Of a stretch of DNA of 64,000 nucleotides, positions 1 to 8,057 are shown piece by piece (the stretch's first letter is position 1; each line of letters starts with the position of its first letter). Made by a program: the position numbers and the translations under genes. Location: the NCBI RefSeq assembly GCF_016278385.1, contig NZ_JADQBY010000020.1:38793-102792 (forward strand), written 5' to 3'. The notes under the pieces are model-generated. The model saw only the letters and a list, made by a program, of their open reading frames with translations, did no database searches and was not told the origin of the DNA. This DNA is from Methanolobus sp. Lineage in GTDB: Archaea; Halobacteriota; Methanosarcinia; Methanosarcinales; Methanosarcinaceae.

Positions 1-17
1 AGTATGAGGATGATAAT

Positions 18-42
18 TTCCTTACCTTTTGCAGGTAAGGAA
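18..42. other. Short perfect hairpin
   Basis: A 9-bp perfect stem (18-26 with 34-42) closes a 7-base loop. It lies at the window edge, so the gene it might terminate or regulate cannot be seen. No clean T-run follows on either strand, so a terminator role is only a guess. Confidence 0.35.
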
Positions 43-143
43 TGATTTTCACCTCTTCTTTCTCTGATTAGTAAACGCTGAAGGAAGGTTTTAAAAACCC
101 AACAGCAGGCGGGGCTTTTTTTGATGCAAGATGCATATGGTTT

Positions 144-326
144 TCATGGCTTTTTGCTGCCTGTTCCAATTCTTTCCAAACTCTGAAATGTCTGAAACGC
201 TGTTGCGTCTTTCTTGACAATTTCCATTCCATTTTTTTCTCTCCAAATTTTCAGACTTAAAGCATTATTTTTAGTGGACCCACCACGAAGTTTCCCTATC
301 GTTCCTGTGGTTCTATCTTTTCCCAT
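144..326 (-). CDS. Small ORF, not recognised
   Basis: A 60-residue basic, polar reading frame with no domain, signal peptide or membrane segment that I recognise. No clear ribosome site precedes its ATG. It stands alone next to gene debris and may be a chance ORF or part of a decayed gene. It is listed because nothing else explains this stretch. Confidence 0.2.
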   Translation of the reverse strand: MGKDRTTGTIGKLRGGSTKNNALSLKIWREKNGMEIVKKDATAFQTFQSLERIGTGSKKP

Positions 327-641
327 ATAAGGTAAATCTATGTAATTTATATAGACTATTAATATTTCCTTCTATTTACATATATTTTAATGTTTCGCAC
401 ATGACATCCTCTGCTATGACCAGAAATGCAGTAAATATGGTCATACATTTGAAAATGGTGCAGGTTCTAAGAGAAATATGCATCTGGAAAACATTTTAGT
501 GATCTTTATTGATGTGAAGGATTATTACAAAAAATCCCTGCTGAAAAATCCCTTATATTTTTTGAGAATGATCTTTGAAGATACATAGTCTAAAAAGTAA
601 TGAGGGAATATATCTTCTCTCACCTATGTTCAACAGTTCCT
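327..641. other. Gap with no recognisable gene
   Basis: About 315 bases without a convincing gene. One plus-strand frame (about 410-588) stays open for some 55 codons and begins with a Cys-x5-Cys and Tyr-Gly-His-Thr-Phe stretch that faintly recalls a zinc ribbon, but it lacks a start codon and ribosome site. It may be decayed coding sequence. Confidence 0.3.
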
Positions 642-1025
642 TCACTGTGCTTCAACAGGTATCTGTACCTCGGTCATAAGTTTTTCCTCGGGAACCTCAT
701 TCGGATCGTTAAAGTAAAGTGACCTTGAAGGGCCTGCTATCCGAAATCCGCTCTCCTCCATGCATTCAAATAAGCGGGTATAGACAACACTCTCTTCCTG
801 ATAAGGTCCTTGTAGATCGTTGAAACAACCTTTGCAGCCGGGAGTGTTGTCAGGTAAAACCCCATCCACGAAAGAGTACGTATTTTGCTACCTCTTTCTA
901 TCTGGTCATAAGTATAGCAACGATAATTTGTGAATGCATCCTTTTCCTCGGGCACAAGAAGACCTTTCCTGTCATAGAGGCGAAGAACTTTAGGGGTCAA
1001 TTGTGTCATCAGTAGAAATCTTCAC
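642..1025 (-). pseudogene. MerR-family regulator with GyrI-like domain, broken
   Basis: Two frames together make a damaged regulator. The N-terminal frame (to about 870) carries the MerR helix-turn-helix signature TPKVLRLYDRKGLL followed by a Tyr-rich wing. The frame ending at 642 carries the end of a GyrI/effector-binding domain, with GPYQEE, RLFECMEESGF and a terminal TEVQIPV. A family member is about 270 residues; here the linker helix and most of the effector domain (about 150 residues) are missing and the frames differ. The original start may be the GTG at 1023-1025, where GTG-AAG-ATT-TCT reads like the usual MKIS opening, followed by another frameshift. The 146-bp inverted repeat begins immediately upstream, so the repeat contains this gene's former promoter region. 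Confidence 0.75.
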
Positions 1026-1171
1026 ATTGTTAGTAGGTAATAAGCGACAACTTACCACAAATTGCACTTTAATAACAGTAGCAAAAGACATAATATAAGA
1101 TATCTGCAAAATTAAGAGTTTAAATCATTCTGTCCAATAAGTTACAGGTTTATAAATAGAAAAGAAAAAAG
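1026..1171 (+). repeat. 146-bp inverted repeat, left copy
   Basis: This segment is the reverse complement of 3619-3764 with about five mismatches (about 97% identity) and no gaps. Its outer end abuts the start of the merR relic and its inner end lies 10 bases from the truncated ATP-grasp gene. It contains an archaeal TATA-like TTTATAAATA at 1149-1158. Confidence 0.9.
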
Positions 1172-1181
1172 ATATAGGTAT

Positions 1182-1463
1182 TCAATAACCTAATGAATAT
1201 CCATTACTTTCGGTCACATAAGCAAAGGTTGGAATTGCAATATCAATTTGGTCTGCTATTACTCCGTTAACCTGCTCTATTCGAGCGATTTCCAGTACTT
1301 TCTCTTTGTTCCTTACGTCAACTTCACATATCTTATCTGCAACCTTAAAACCCGGATAGTCACCTGGGATACTGGCAACTATTGTTTTAAATCCACTATT
1401 TTTTGCTAAATTAATAATTGGAACCTGGCCTTTACCTGCTCCAAGGATCATTACCTTTTTCAT
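1182..1463 (-). pseudogene. ATP-grasp ligase, truncated to its N-terminal domain
   Basis: This frame of 93 residues starts with the Rossmann-like pre-ATP-grasp motif MILGAGKGQVPII and ends just after TFAYVTESNGYSLGY. It aligns with residues 6-95 of the intact gene upstream (1521-2768), so it is the stub of a paralogue. The ATP-binding and catalytic parts are absent. Truncation falls within about 10 bases of the inner end of the left inverted repeat, which suggests that the rearrangement that made the repeat removed the rest. Its start lies 57 bases downstream of the intact paralogue, so the two were probably a tandem pair in one operon. Confidence 0.75.
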
Positions 1464-1520
1464 ACGAATGTCCCCCTAGTTGATAGTGTCCAACGCTTTT
1501 ATGTTTATACTACTATAATC

Positions 1521-2768
1521 TCAATATATCATGGTGCTTTTGTTCATTTTAAGTTCGAACATATCGTATTGTAGAATTATTACCTGAATGAAATCACTGA
1601 TATCAGGCATAAAAAAATCACGTTCACTTATACTATCAAACTCCAGAAGTACAACTCCAATCGTAGTATTTGATCCCACATATTCATGTACAGCATCTCC
1701 CTGATTCTGAAATATTTTGTGGAAAAATATATGATCCTTGATTTTATCGCTTATTCTGACATCCTGAAAGATGCCTTCCTTTTCAGAATGCAGTATATAG
1801 TAAGCACCTACTTTTGTGTTATACAATCGATCAGTGATTTGCAGGTTCAATCCAAGTGAGGAATATATTATTTTACTCATAAAATCGAACCCTGTAAGAC
1901 GTTCCTGGATAATAGGGACATAGTTACCCCCATTTCTGGGGCTTACTTCTATAATATATACTTCTCCTAAATCAGTCACCCTTGCTTCAATATTTACAGG
2001 CCCGTCCATGTATCCGATGGCATTGCAGATGCCTTCAACCTGGTTTATAATTACATCTAATGTTCTAGTACCATAGTATTTACAGGGCCACCTTGTTGAA
2101 ATTGGAATGAAATTCCTTGTTTTTGTATAAAAAAAGTGGTCACCTAAATATTTATAAATAAGTTTTCCATTCTGCACATATCCATCACCATGAATCTGGT
2201 CCCCGTCAATGTATTCTTCGATGATGCATCTCTTTGCTCTGGAATTCTCCAAGGCATATTCTATCGCATGATTCAATTCAGACGTATTTGCAGATGAATA
2301 TGTAATTCCTTTACTACCACTGGAATCAACAGGTTTTACAACAAATTTTGAATTGCTGTTCATTAGTTCTTCAGGAATGACTGCCGAATTGACGACGTAG
2401 CTTTTTGGCACATTAAAACCGAGCTTTGAAAGTAAAGCCCGGAATTTGTCTTTTTCAGACAGGATGGTTACTGCATCCAGCGAAGGACCGCTCAGACCCA
2501 ACGCATTGGCAACATAAGCAACCGTCGATATGGCAGGATCAGAAGAAAATGTTACTATTGCATCAATGTTAAGTTTCGTTGCTAATGCAAGTACTCCTTC
2601 TTTATCAGTTGTGCTCACATTATAGTACTCGTCTGATAATCGATGACCCGGATTGTCTGGCAAATAATCGCAAGTTATTACGTATAATCCCATCTCTTTA
2701 GCACGCGCTATTATGGGTAATTGAAAATTAGATCCACCAAGGATCATTATTTTTTTGCATGTAAACAT
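1521..2768 (-). CDS. ATP-grasp family ligase
   Basis: This intact 415-residue protein has an N-terminal Rossmann-like domain (MILGGSNFQLPII near residue 8), a lysine-containing ATP-grasp segment (FVVKPVDSSGSKGI near residue 142), the adenine-contacting acidic stretch (CIIEEYIDGD) and the metal-binding end motif EVSPRNGGNYVP. ATP-grasp enzymes join a carboxylate to an amine or thiol through an acyl phosphate; the substrate here cannot be read. The reading frame starts inside the 3' end of a DegT-type aminotransferase relic, an arrangement typical of surface-sugar or peptide-modification operons, so modification of a sugar or cell-surface precursor is my inference. It is the only intact gene between the two inverted repeats. 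Confidence 0.8.
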   Translation of the reverse strand: MFTCKKIMILGGSNFQLPIIARAKEMGLYVITCDYLPDNPGHRLSDEYYNVSTTDKEGVLALATKLNIDAIVTFSSDPAISTVAYVANALGLSGPSLDAVTILSEKDKFRALLSKLGFNVPKSYVVNSAVIPEELMNSNSKFVVKPVDSSGSKGITYSSANTSELNHAIEYALENSRAKRCIIEEYIDGDQIHGDGYVQNGKLIYKYLGDHFFYTKTRNFIPISTRWPCKYYGTRTLDVIINQVEGICNAIGYMDGPVNIEARVTDLGEVYIIEVSPRNGGNYVPIIQERLTGFDFMSKIIYSSLGLNLQITDRLYNTKVGAYYILHSEKEGIFQDVRISDKIKDHIFFHKIFQNQGDAVHEYVGSNTTIGVVLLEFDSISERDFFMPDISDFIQVIILQYDMFELKMNKSTMIY

Positions 2769-2956
2769 GATTTAACCACATCAATACATTATGTACTTCT
2801 AATTCTTTCATTCCAGGGTAAGTAGGCAAGCACAGTATTCTTCTTGAAATGTCCTGGGAGATTTCTTTTTTTATCTGTCACTTTCAAATATGCCAGTGTG
2901 TTCGGGGGGTAAAAGTACCCTCTTGGGTTTATGTTGTTTTCCTTCAGCGTTTCCTG
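2728..2956 (-). pseudogene. DegT/DnrJ/EryC1 aminotransferase, C-terminal scrap
   Basis: Only the last 75 or so codons of a sugar aminotransferase remain. One frame reads ETLKENNINPRGYFYP, close to the family's NI-PRRYFYP motif. After a single frameshift near 2850-2870 the adjacent frame reads SRRILCLPTYPGMKELEV, the family's C-terminal LP-YP signature. The N-terminal 300 residues with the PLP lysine are missing. The 5' break is the junction with the IS5-type transposase scrap at about 2950. The 3' end overlaps the start of the ATP-grasp gene, so the two were once translationally coupled. Confidence 0.75.
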
Positions 2957-3231
2957 AACGATATTCTATCGATACATTGCCTTTCAAGTTCGGCATCAGA
3001 AAGATTATGCCATTGTTGCAAAACAAGTATTTTGAACATAACGATAACATCAGCTTCAGGCTTTCCGGCTGAAGCTGTTCTATTGTTATATATGGGTTCG
3101 AGAATCAGACGGAAAAGTTCCCAATTGATCAGTGATTCTATTTCGGCAAGCCTGTCTCCAACAGATTGAAGGCGTTTATATTCTTTATTGAGATCAAAAT
3201 CAGTAAGTTTCTCCCTAAATATCAATTTCAT
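2944..3231 (-). pseudogene. IS5-family transposase, N-terminal scrap
   Basis: This 95-residue frame matches the N-terminal region of IS5-type transposases as I know them: DFDLNKEYKRL, GDRLAEIE, then VLQQWHNLSDAELERQ and DRISFRK. The DDE catalytic core is absent because the frame runs into the aminotransferase scrap and stops. No terminal inverted repeats of an intact IS are visible around it. It is the remains of an insertion that later suffered a deletion. Confidence 0.8.
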
Positions 3232-3266
3232 TTGATTATATTTATATTTAATTAGGCAGTACTCTT

Positions 3267-3392
3267 TTATTGAAGGGGTTTATCGGAATTCTCTCTAATC
3301 ATTCCAGATGGACCTCCTACAAGCCTCCCCACTATAACCAGTAAACCGGTCAAAGATGCCAATAACAAAGTTGTTTTTAGCGTGTTTCCCAT
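3267..3392 (-). pseudogene. htpX: HtpX-like membrane metalloprotease, N-terminal scrap
   Basis: A 41-codon frame opens with MGNTLKTTLLLASLTGLL, a GlyArg-LeuValGlyGly turn and SGM, which closely resembles the first transmembrane segment of archaeal HtpX zinc proteases. After residue 31 the match stops (IRENSDKPLQ) and a stop follows. The HExxH catalytic region is missing. It is another fragment in this recombined stretch. The call rests on my memory of the family N-terminus. Confidence 0.6.
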
Positions 3393-3618
3393 TTTATATT
3401 TCCTCAATATCCCTCATTATCTGGGATCATGAGTTCTCATAAATGATCATATCTTATTGGAGTATTCATCTATAAAAGGCTAGTGGATACCTAGTAGAAT
3501 CCTCGATGTTTAAGCTATAAACCCAGTTAGCAATTGTTTTAAATGCGCTTCACAGTATTGATAGTAACTGCAGATTTTAGCCCAATGATGTTGATTTAGA
3601 TAGTTTTTCTACAGAACC
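3393..3618. other. Gap with no recognisable gene
   Basis: This stretch between the htpX scrap and the right inverted repeat has no convincing ORF, RNA or repeat. It is AT-rich. Confidence 0.4.
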
Positions 3619-3764
3619 CTTTTTTCTTTTTTATTTATAAACCTGTAACTTATTGGGCAGAATGATTTAAACTCTTAATTTTGCAGATATCTTATATTAT
3701 GTCTTTTGCTACTGTTATTAAAGTGCAATTTGTGGTAAGTTGTCATTTATTACCTATTAACAAT
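3619..3764 (-). repeat. 146-bp inverted repeat, right copy
   Basis: This is the mate of 1026-1171 in opposite orientation. Just outside it (3766-3775) lies the 10-mer GGTATTCAAT, which also occurs in direct orientation just inside the left copy (1177-1186). Together the repeats bracket about 2.45 kb of ATP-grasp, aminotransferase, transposase and htpX sequence. Confidence 0.9.
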
Positions 3765-3855
3765 TGGTATTCAATCGAGTTTCATCTTGCTCAACACACA
3801 ATTGGACTGTATCTATAGAATATAATTTTTTTACATTGGGGTATAGTTCGTTAAC

Positions 3856-5862
3856 TTATGTGTCATCGGATGACTCTTTGAACAATTCTCTGATGCTGTG
3901 CAGTTTTTCCGGTTTCCCAAGTACGATACAGACATCTCCTGAATATATAGGAACATCACCGTCCGGATTTGTGATTGTAGCGTCATCTCTGCGTATGGCC
4001 AGAATTGTTGCCTTATGTTTTGTCCTTATATTGAGTTCTTTGAGTGTTCTTCCGTCCACAGGGCAGTTTTCTCCAACTTTAAAAGTACTTACTTCCATAC
4101 CTGGAAGCTCATCTTTTAAGTTAAAGCTCATTTCCTGTTCTTCTGAATAGGATTTCCTCAACATGCTGTATCCATTTGCCCGAATTTCCTTGGTAAAATT
4201 ATCAATATCATCCTCAGGAACGAGGTACTTTTTCAGTAGGCGTACAAATATCTCAACAGATGTTTCGTATTCCTCTGGAATCACTTCATCAGCACCAAGG
4301 TCATTGAGTCTTTTCATTTCATTTATATAACGGGTTCTGGCGATGATGTATATATCTGGATTCAGCCTTTTTGCCGTATCGATTATTTTTCTTGTGCCAA
4401 CAAGATCTGATATACCTACGATTAGTATTCTTGCAGAATCAATGTTTGCAGAATTAAGTACTGCTTCGTGGCTAGCATCACCATAGTGTATCTTTTCACC
4501 TTTCTTCTTTTCCTGACGTACCGTTTCAGGGTTTGTTTCTATTATCACATATGGTATTCCTGCATTCCTTGCTGCATGTGATAAAGTCTTGCCATTAAAT
4601 CCATACCCGATTATGATCAAGTGGTCTTTTATTTTTTCATCTTCATTCTTTGCAGTGAGACCGTTCGCGTAGAATCCATTGATGAGTTTCTGGAATGGGA
4701 CTGTCTTGATTACCTTGTCTGAAACTCCATGTGAAGATGCTGTTATGAAGGGAGTTAGTGCCATTGTGATGATGGAAACTGCCAGGAATTGCTGGTACAT
4801 GTTCTGGTCAAGAAGGGAATATTCAAGACCGACGGTAGAGAGTACGAATGAGAACTCTCCTACCTGTGCAAGTGCCAGTCCTGTGATGATTATTGTACGC
4901 AGGGGATATCCCAGGATGAATGTTGCAAGACCAGCAGTGGCAGATTTTATAATTATCACAGCAATTGCCAGAACCAGCAGGTAAACTAAATTACTGGTAA
5001 AGAAACTGATATCAAGCAACATGCCAATGGAAACAAAGAAAAAGCTCATGAAGATGTCCCTGAATGGCATTATGTTACCCATGGCCTGATGGCTGTACTC
5101 TGATTCTGAAATTATAAGACCTGCCATGAAAGCTCCAAGGGCAAGTGATAGTCCTATACTGGAAGTGAGCCAGGCAGTAGCCAGACAAATAAACACGATA
5201 CTTAAAAGGAATAATTCCCTGTTTCTTGTTTTTACTATCTGGAACAGCAGGGCCGGAATTATCCACTTTGCACTTGCAAGGACCAGTACTATTGTCCCGA
5301 CGGCTTTGAGCAGGAATAGGGTCAATGTGTCAGTAGATTCTGTAGGAGCACCTGCTATAATTGGTGTTATGAGTATCATCGGGACGATGATTACGTCCTG
5401 AAATATCAGTATTCCAAGCGATGTTTTTCCGTGTGGTGTATCAATCTCCGCTTTTTCCTGAAGTAGTTTGAGAACAATAGCAGTACTGCTCAATGATATA
5501 AGAAAACCTATGAATAGGGCTGTTCCTGAACTTAGTCCGAAAAAGATGCAAATGTAGTAGACAAGCAGAATAGTTATTGCTATCTGCAGAGTTCCACCAA
5601 GCAGGACAGACCTTTTGATATCCCAGAGTTCCTTGATGGACATTTCTACGCCAATGGTGAAGAGGAGGAGAATAATGCCTATCTCTGCAAGTGCTTCTAC
5701 TTCATGCACACTGCTGATTATTCCTAACCAGTGTGGCCCTGCCAGCATACCGGTGACAAGGAATCCCAATACAGAAGGCAATTTCATCTTGTTGAATAAA
5801 AGCAATATGATTATAGAGAGTCCGAATATTATCCCGATGTCTGTGAATAAGGTTAGTTCCAT
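3856..5862 (-). CDS. Kef-type monovalent cation:proton antiporter (CPA2) with TrkA domains
   Basis: The protein has 668 residues. Roughly residues 1-385 form the Na+/H+-exchanger fold with about a dozen hydrophobic segments; motifs include GFLVTGMLAGPHWLG, GIILLLFTIGVEMS and SLSSTAIVLKLL. A TrkA-N Rossmann domain follows (IIIGYGFNGKTLSHAARNAG, about 410-530), and a TrkA-C domain ends the protein (EVSTFKVGENCPVDGRTLKEL). This order matches KefB/KefC/YbaL-type potassium-efflux antiporters of the plasma membrane, gated by nucleotide binding to the TrkA part. It stands alone; a TATA-like GATATATA lies upstream of the start near 5882-5890. The ion (K+ or Na+) cannot be told from sequence. Confidence 0.9.
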   Translation of the reverse strand: MELTLFTDIGIIFGLSIIILLLFNKMKLPSVLGFLVTGMLAGPHWLGIISSVHEVEALAEIGIILLLFTIGVEMSIKELWDIKRSVLLGGTLQIAITILLVYYICIFFGLSSGTALFIGFLISLSSTAIVLKLLQEKAEIDTPHGKTSLGILIFQDVIIVPMILITPIIAGAPTESTDTLTLFLLKAVGTIVLVLASAKWIIPALLFQIVKTRNRELFLLSIVFICLATAWLTSSIGLSLALGAFMAGLIISESEYSHQAMGNIMPFRDIFMSFFFVSIGMLLDISFFTSNLVYLLVLAIAVIIIKSATAGLATFILGYPLRTIIITGLALAQVGEFSFVLSTVGLEYSLLDQNMYQQFLAVSIITMALTPFITASSHGVSDKVIKTVPFQKLINGFYANGLTAKNEDEKIKDHLIIIGYGFNGKTLSHAARNAGIPYVIIETNPETVRQEKKKGEKIHYGDASHEAVLNSANIDSARILIVGISDLVGTRKIIDTAKRLNPDIYIIARTRYINEMKRLNDLGADEVIPEEYETSVEIFVRLLKKYLVPEDDIDNFTKEIRANGYSMLRKSYSEEQEMSFNLKDELPGMEVSTFKVGENCPVDGRTLKELNIRTKHKATILAIRRDDATITNPDGDVPIYSGDVCIVLGKPEKLHSIRELFKESSDDT

Positions 5863-6106
5863 GGTTTTTCACAACTTCCAGTATATATCATTGTATTTTT
5901 TATTTATTAACAGTGGTTGTTAGAATTTAAAATAGATTGTGTATGATGGGTTAGCAGTATTTATTCAGCTCTGAATCCTTCAAAGGCTGATGAAAAAGAT
6001 AATGTACACCTTTTAGTTTTCCTTTATTTATTTTCCCTTCTTTTCTCAACGTTAATGATATCACAGCGATTACCGTGAGCGATATACTTGTTGCAAAGCC
6101 GGATGT

Positions 6107-6766
6107 TCAATTATGTTCTTCACTGCTACCACCTGTTCCTTCTGCTATTAAAGAATTGAACAGTTTTTCCGCCATTTCCGGCATATTATCTTCACTTCGG
6201 TCATACAGGCTAACATCCTCAATGTTCAGTATGGTACCTTCTGTGTTTTTACAGGACATACAGGTACTGAAGTTAAGCACAATGCTATCTTCAATATATG
6301 AGGGTTCTGAATGACTCATCATTGATTATGGGTCAAAGTCATTACTGCTATATTCGTTCCACTCATTGTAGATATCTTCATGTTGCCCTGTATGGCAGTT
6401 TCCGCAAAGTTCTGCAGATATGTATGATTGTGGTATTGCTTCAGAAGGGGTTGTGATATGTGAGTCAAAACCCTCCATCGGAGGCTGGTGACATATTTTA
6501 CACTCTGGTGCTTCCAGCACCACCTCTCCATACTATCTGCTGTAAAGGTGTGATGTACTGGCGCCATGACATCGAAAACATGATTCTACACTCGGTTTAT
6601 TACTTATAACTGTTTTAGTGAAGTGAGGAGATGTATCCCATGCATCATATTCTCCCGAATGGCAGGTTTTACAATCTCCTGTAAATGCCGCATTTACAGT
6701 AGTTACTGATGTAACTGTCAATATAAGAGCAATGAAAATCCTCAGCGCCAACATCATACATATCAC
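6107..6766 (-). pseudogene. Multiheme c-type cytochrome interrupted by two in-frame stops
   Basis: One reading frame runs from an ATG at 6766 to 6107 (220 codons) but is cut by TAG at 6533-6535 and TAA at 6326-6328. It has an N-terminal signal peptide (hydrophobic stretch ending VNA) and heme-binding motifs CKTCH, CFRCH, CKICH and CGNCH, then CMSCK, the Lys-ligated variant known from NrfA-type active-site hemes. An exported electron-transfer cytochrome facing the outside of the membrane is implied. The frame is kept across both stops, so damage is recent or the TAG is read as pyrrolysine; the TAA argues for a pseudogene. The C-terminus after CMSCK looks complete but has no further heme site. 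Confidence 0.75.
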
Positions 6767-6941
6767 TCACAAAGCTATAAAAAACATGGAAATGCCTTGT
6801 ATATAGTTGTTTGTACGTGGATGATCTATGAACAATGGTCTATCTGTAATGAAATATAATATTGGAAAAAGAGTATTGGGCAAAGCATGCGAATACTTTG
6901 CCTCGGTTTTTAAAATTAGTTGAATATCAGATCAAGTGGGT

Positions 6942-7214
6942 CTAATATCTCTTTGGTGGCCTGTGGTTCTGGAAACATTCCCTGCAGTACACAGGTCTGC
7001 CTTCAGTTGGCTTAAATGGTACTTCAGTTTCCTGATTACAGTCTGCGCAGGTTGCCTTGTGCATCTCTCTTGGGCCGGTTGACCTGAAGTTTCCGCCTCC
7101 GTTTCCGCCTCTGAAACCTCCGCTTCCACCTCTGGAGCCTCCGTTTCCGCCTCTGAAACCGCCTTCGCTTCTGTCGCTTCCGCCTCTTGATCCACTGCTT
7201 CTATTATCTCTCAT
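6942..7214 (-). CDS. RGG-rich protein with CxxC-x17-CxxC zinc domain
   Basis: A 90-residue protein in two parts. Residues 5-45 are a low-complexity Arg/Gly/Ser tail with repeated FRGGNGG and SRGG units, as in single-stranded nucleic-acid-binding RGG boxes. Residues 53-85 hold CADC, then CREC after 17 residues, with PFKPTEGRPVYC between, which is the small zinc-binding CxxC-x17-CxxC family. A role in RNA or DNA binding is inferred from composition and family. The gene is monocistronic. The start ATG at 7212-7214 follows GGAAATCAAATAA on the minus strand, a modest ribosome site. Confidence 0.8.
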   Translation of the reverse strand: MRDNRSSGSRGGSDRSEGGFRGGNGGSRGGSGGFRGGNGGGNFRSTGPREMHKATCADCNQETEVPFKPTEGRPVYCRECFQNHRPPKRY

Positions 7215-7734
7215 TTATTTGATTTCCTTTGTTGTTTATTTGACATATTAACATCGAGTTAAGATAATTCGCATGATTCGTTCTATGATTCTTACTAAGT
7301 CTACAATTTTGCAGCCGGAACAAACCCACTAATCATAGGACACAAGTAATTGTATAATTTACCTTGTTATTTCTTTGATCGTGACAATGTAGCAGTTTCT
7401 ATTGAGACGGGAATCTTTATCCCGTAATCCATACGATGTACCCTTTGCTTTAGCAATAAGCTAAAAGGAGTAGCCCAATGGAATTTACCTTTGCTTAACC
7501 CGACAGTAAGTTAACTGTCAATAACTTCAAGGATTCTTTGATATAAAAAACTATGTTCCGGTTTTGGAGTAGGACTTCAGAAAAAGGAATTCTTTTTTGG
7601 TTGGTATATGCAATAGATAATAGTAAAATAGAAGACTCTCCGGAATCTATTGCTCTTAACCGGCGGTATTTGAACCCTCCACCTTAACGTTGCGAACGTA
7701 CTGACCTTTTTCTACATAACAGGTTCAAAAAATA
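7215..7734. other. Intergenic stretch with small hairpins
   Basis: About 520 bases without a gene. Two short hairpins are visible: TTTAGC/GCTAAA near 7451-7467 and GACAGT/ACTGTC near 7502-7519. A tRNA-like scrap lies near its right end (entry at 7655). I see no RNA family I recognise; an undescribed small RNA is possible. Confidence 0.3.
7655..7715 (-). pseudogene. Degenerate tRNA-like 3' half
   Basis: On the minus strand an anticodon-loop-like TTCGCAA is flanked by ACG and CGT, and 17 bases later GGGTTCAAATACCG resembles a T-arm. The T-stem is mispaired, position 61 is not C, and no D-arm or 5' acceptor strand can be drawn. It looks like the eroded 3' half of a tRNA, perhaps tRNA-Ala(CGC). 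Confidence is low. Confidence 0.25.
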
Positions 7735-7777
7735 CAAAAGTTACAAAAAAGAATGAAAAAAGAAATTATGGAGAGGT
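7735..7777 (-). terminator. T-rich termination region of ef1b
   Basis: Immediately after the stop codon the minus strand reads several T-runs (two of six T's). Oligo-T tracts without a stem are the usual archaeal termination signal. Confidence 0.5.
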
Positions 7778-8047
7778 TTAGACAGGTCTTCCGACTTCTG
7801 TTACAGTTACGCTCTCAACACCTTCAACTGCTGCAAAAGCCTGCTCTACGGATTCAGTGCCGCCTTCAAGGTCACCTACGATTACAACCATTTTGATGGC
7901 CTTAAGTCCGAATGCTATAGGCTCTTCCATGTGGGTACCGTATTCTGCGCCCTCAGGAAGTGATGCGATAAGTTTGTCTTTAAGTTCCTCGAGGTTTGTA
8001 TCGACATCCACAGGCATAATTTTAATAGTTGCTGCTACTTCGCCCAT
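7778..8047 (-). CDS. ef1b: Translation elongation factor aEF-1beta
   Basis: The 89-residue product matches the whole archaeal EF-1B family: the opening VAATIKIMPVDVDTNLEEL, the central EPIAFGLKAIKMVVIV and the terminal VESVTVTEVGRP. It is the guanine-nucleotide exchange factor that recycles GDP-bound EF-1alpha in the cytoplasm. Length is normal for archaea, which lack the N-terminal extension of the eukaryotic protein. It lies 10 bases downstream of a zinc-ribbon gene on the same strand, a pairing conserved in many archaea, so both are probably one transcript. Confidence 0.95.
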   Translation of the reverse strand: MGEVAATIKIMPVDVDTNLEELKDKLIASLPEGAEYGTHMEEPIAFGLKAIKMVVIVGDLEGGTESVEQAFAAVEGVESVTVTEVGRPV

Positions 8048-8057
8048 TCAATCTACC

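Noticed and set aside
4679..5923. Plus-strand ORFs of about 90-100 codons across the Kef-type antiporter.
   Set aside because: They are antisense shadows of the antiporter and have no ribosome sites or recognisable products.
6533..6535. The TAG in the cytochrome frame as a genuine pyrrolysine codon.
   Set aside because: The same frame also has a TAA at 6326-6328, which pyrrolysine cannot explain, so a damaged gene is the simpler reading.
7057..7251. A Pro-rich plus-strand ORF of 64 codons.
   Set aside because: It is the antisense reading of the Gly/Arg-rich zinc protein; proline repeats are the mirror of glycine codons, and it has no ribosome site.
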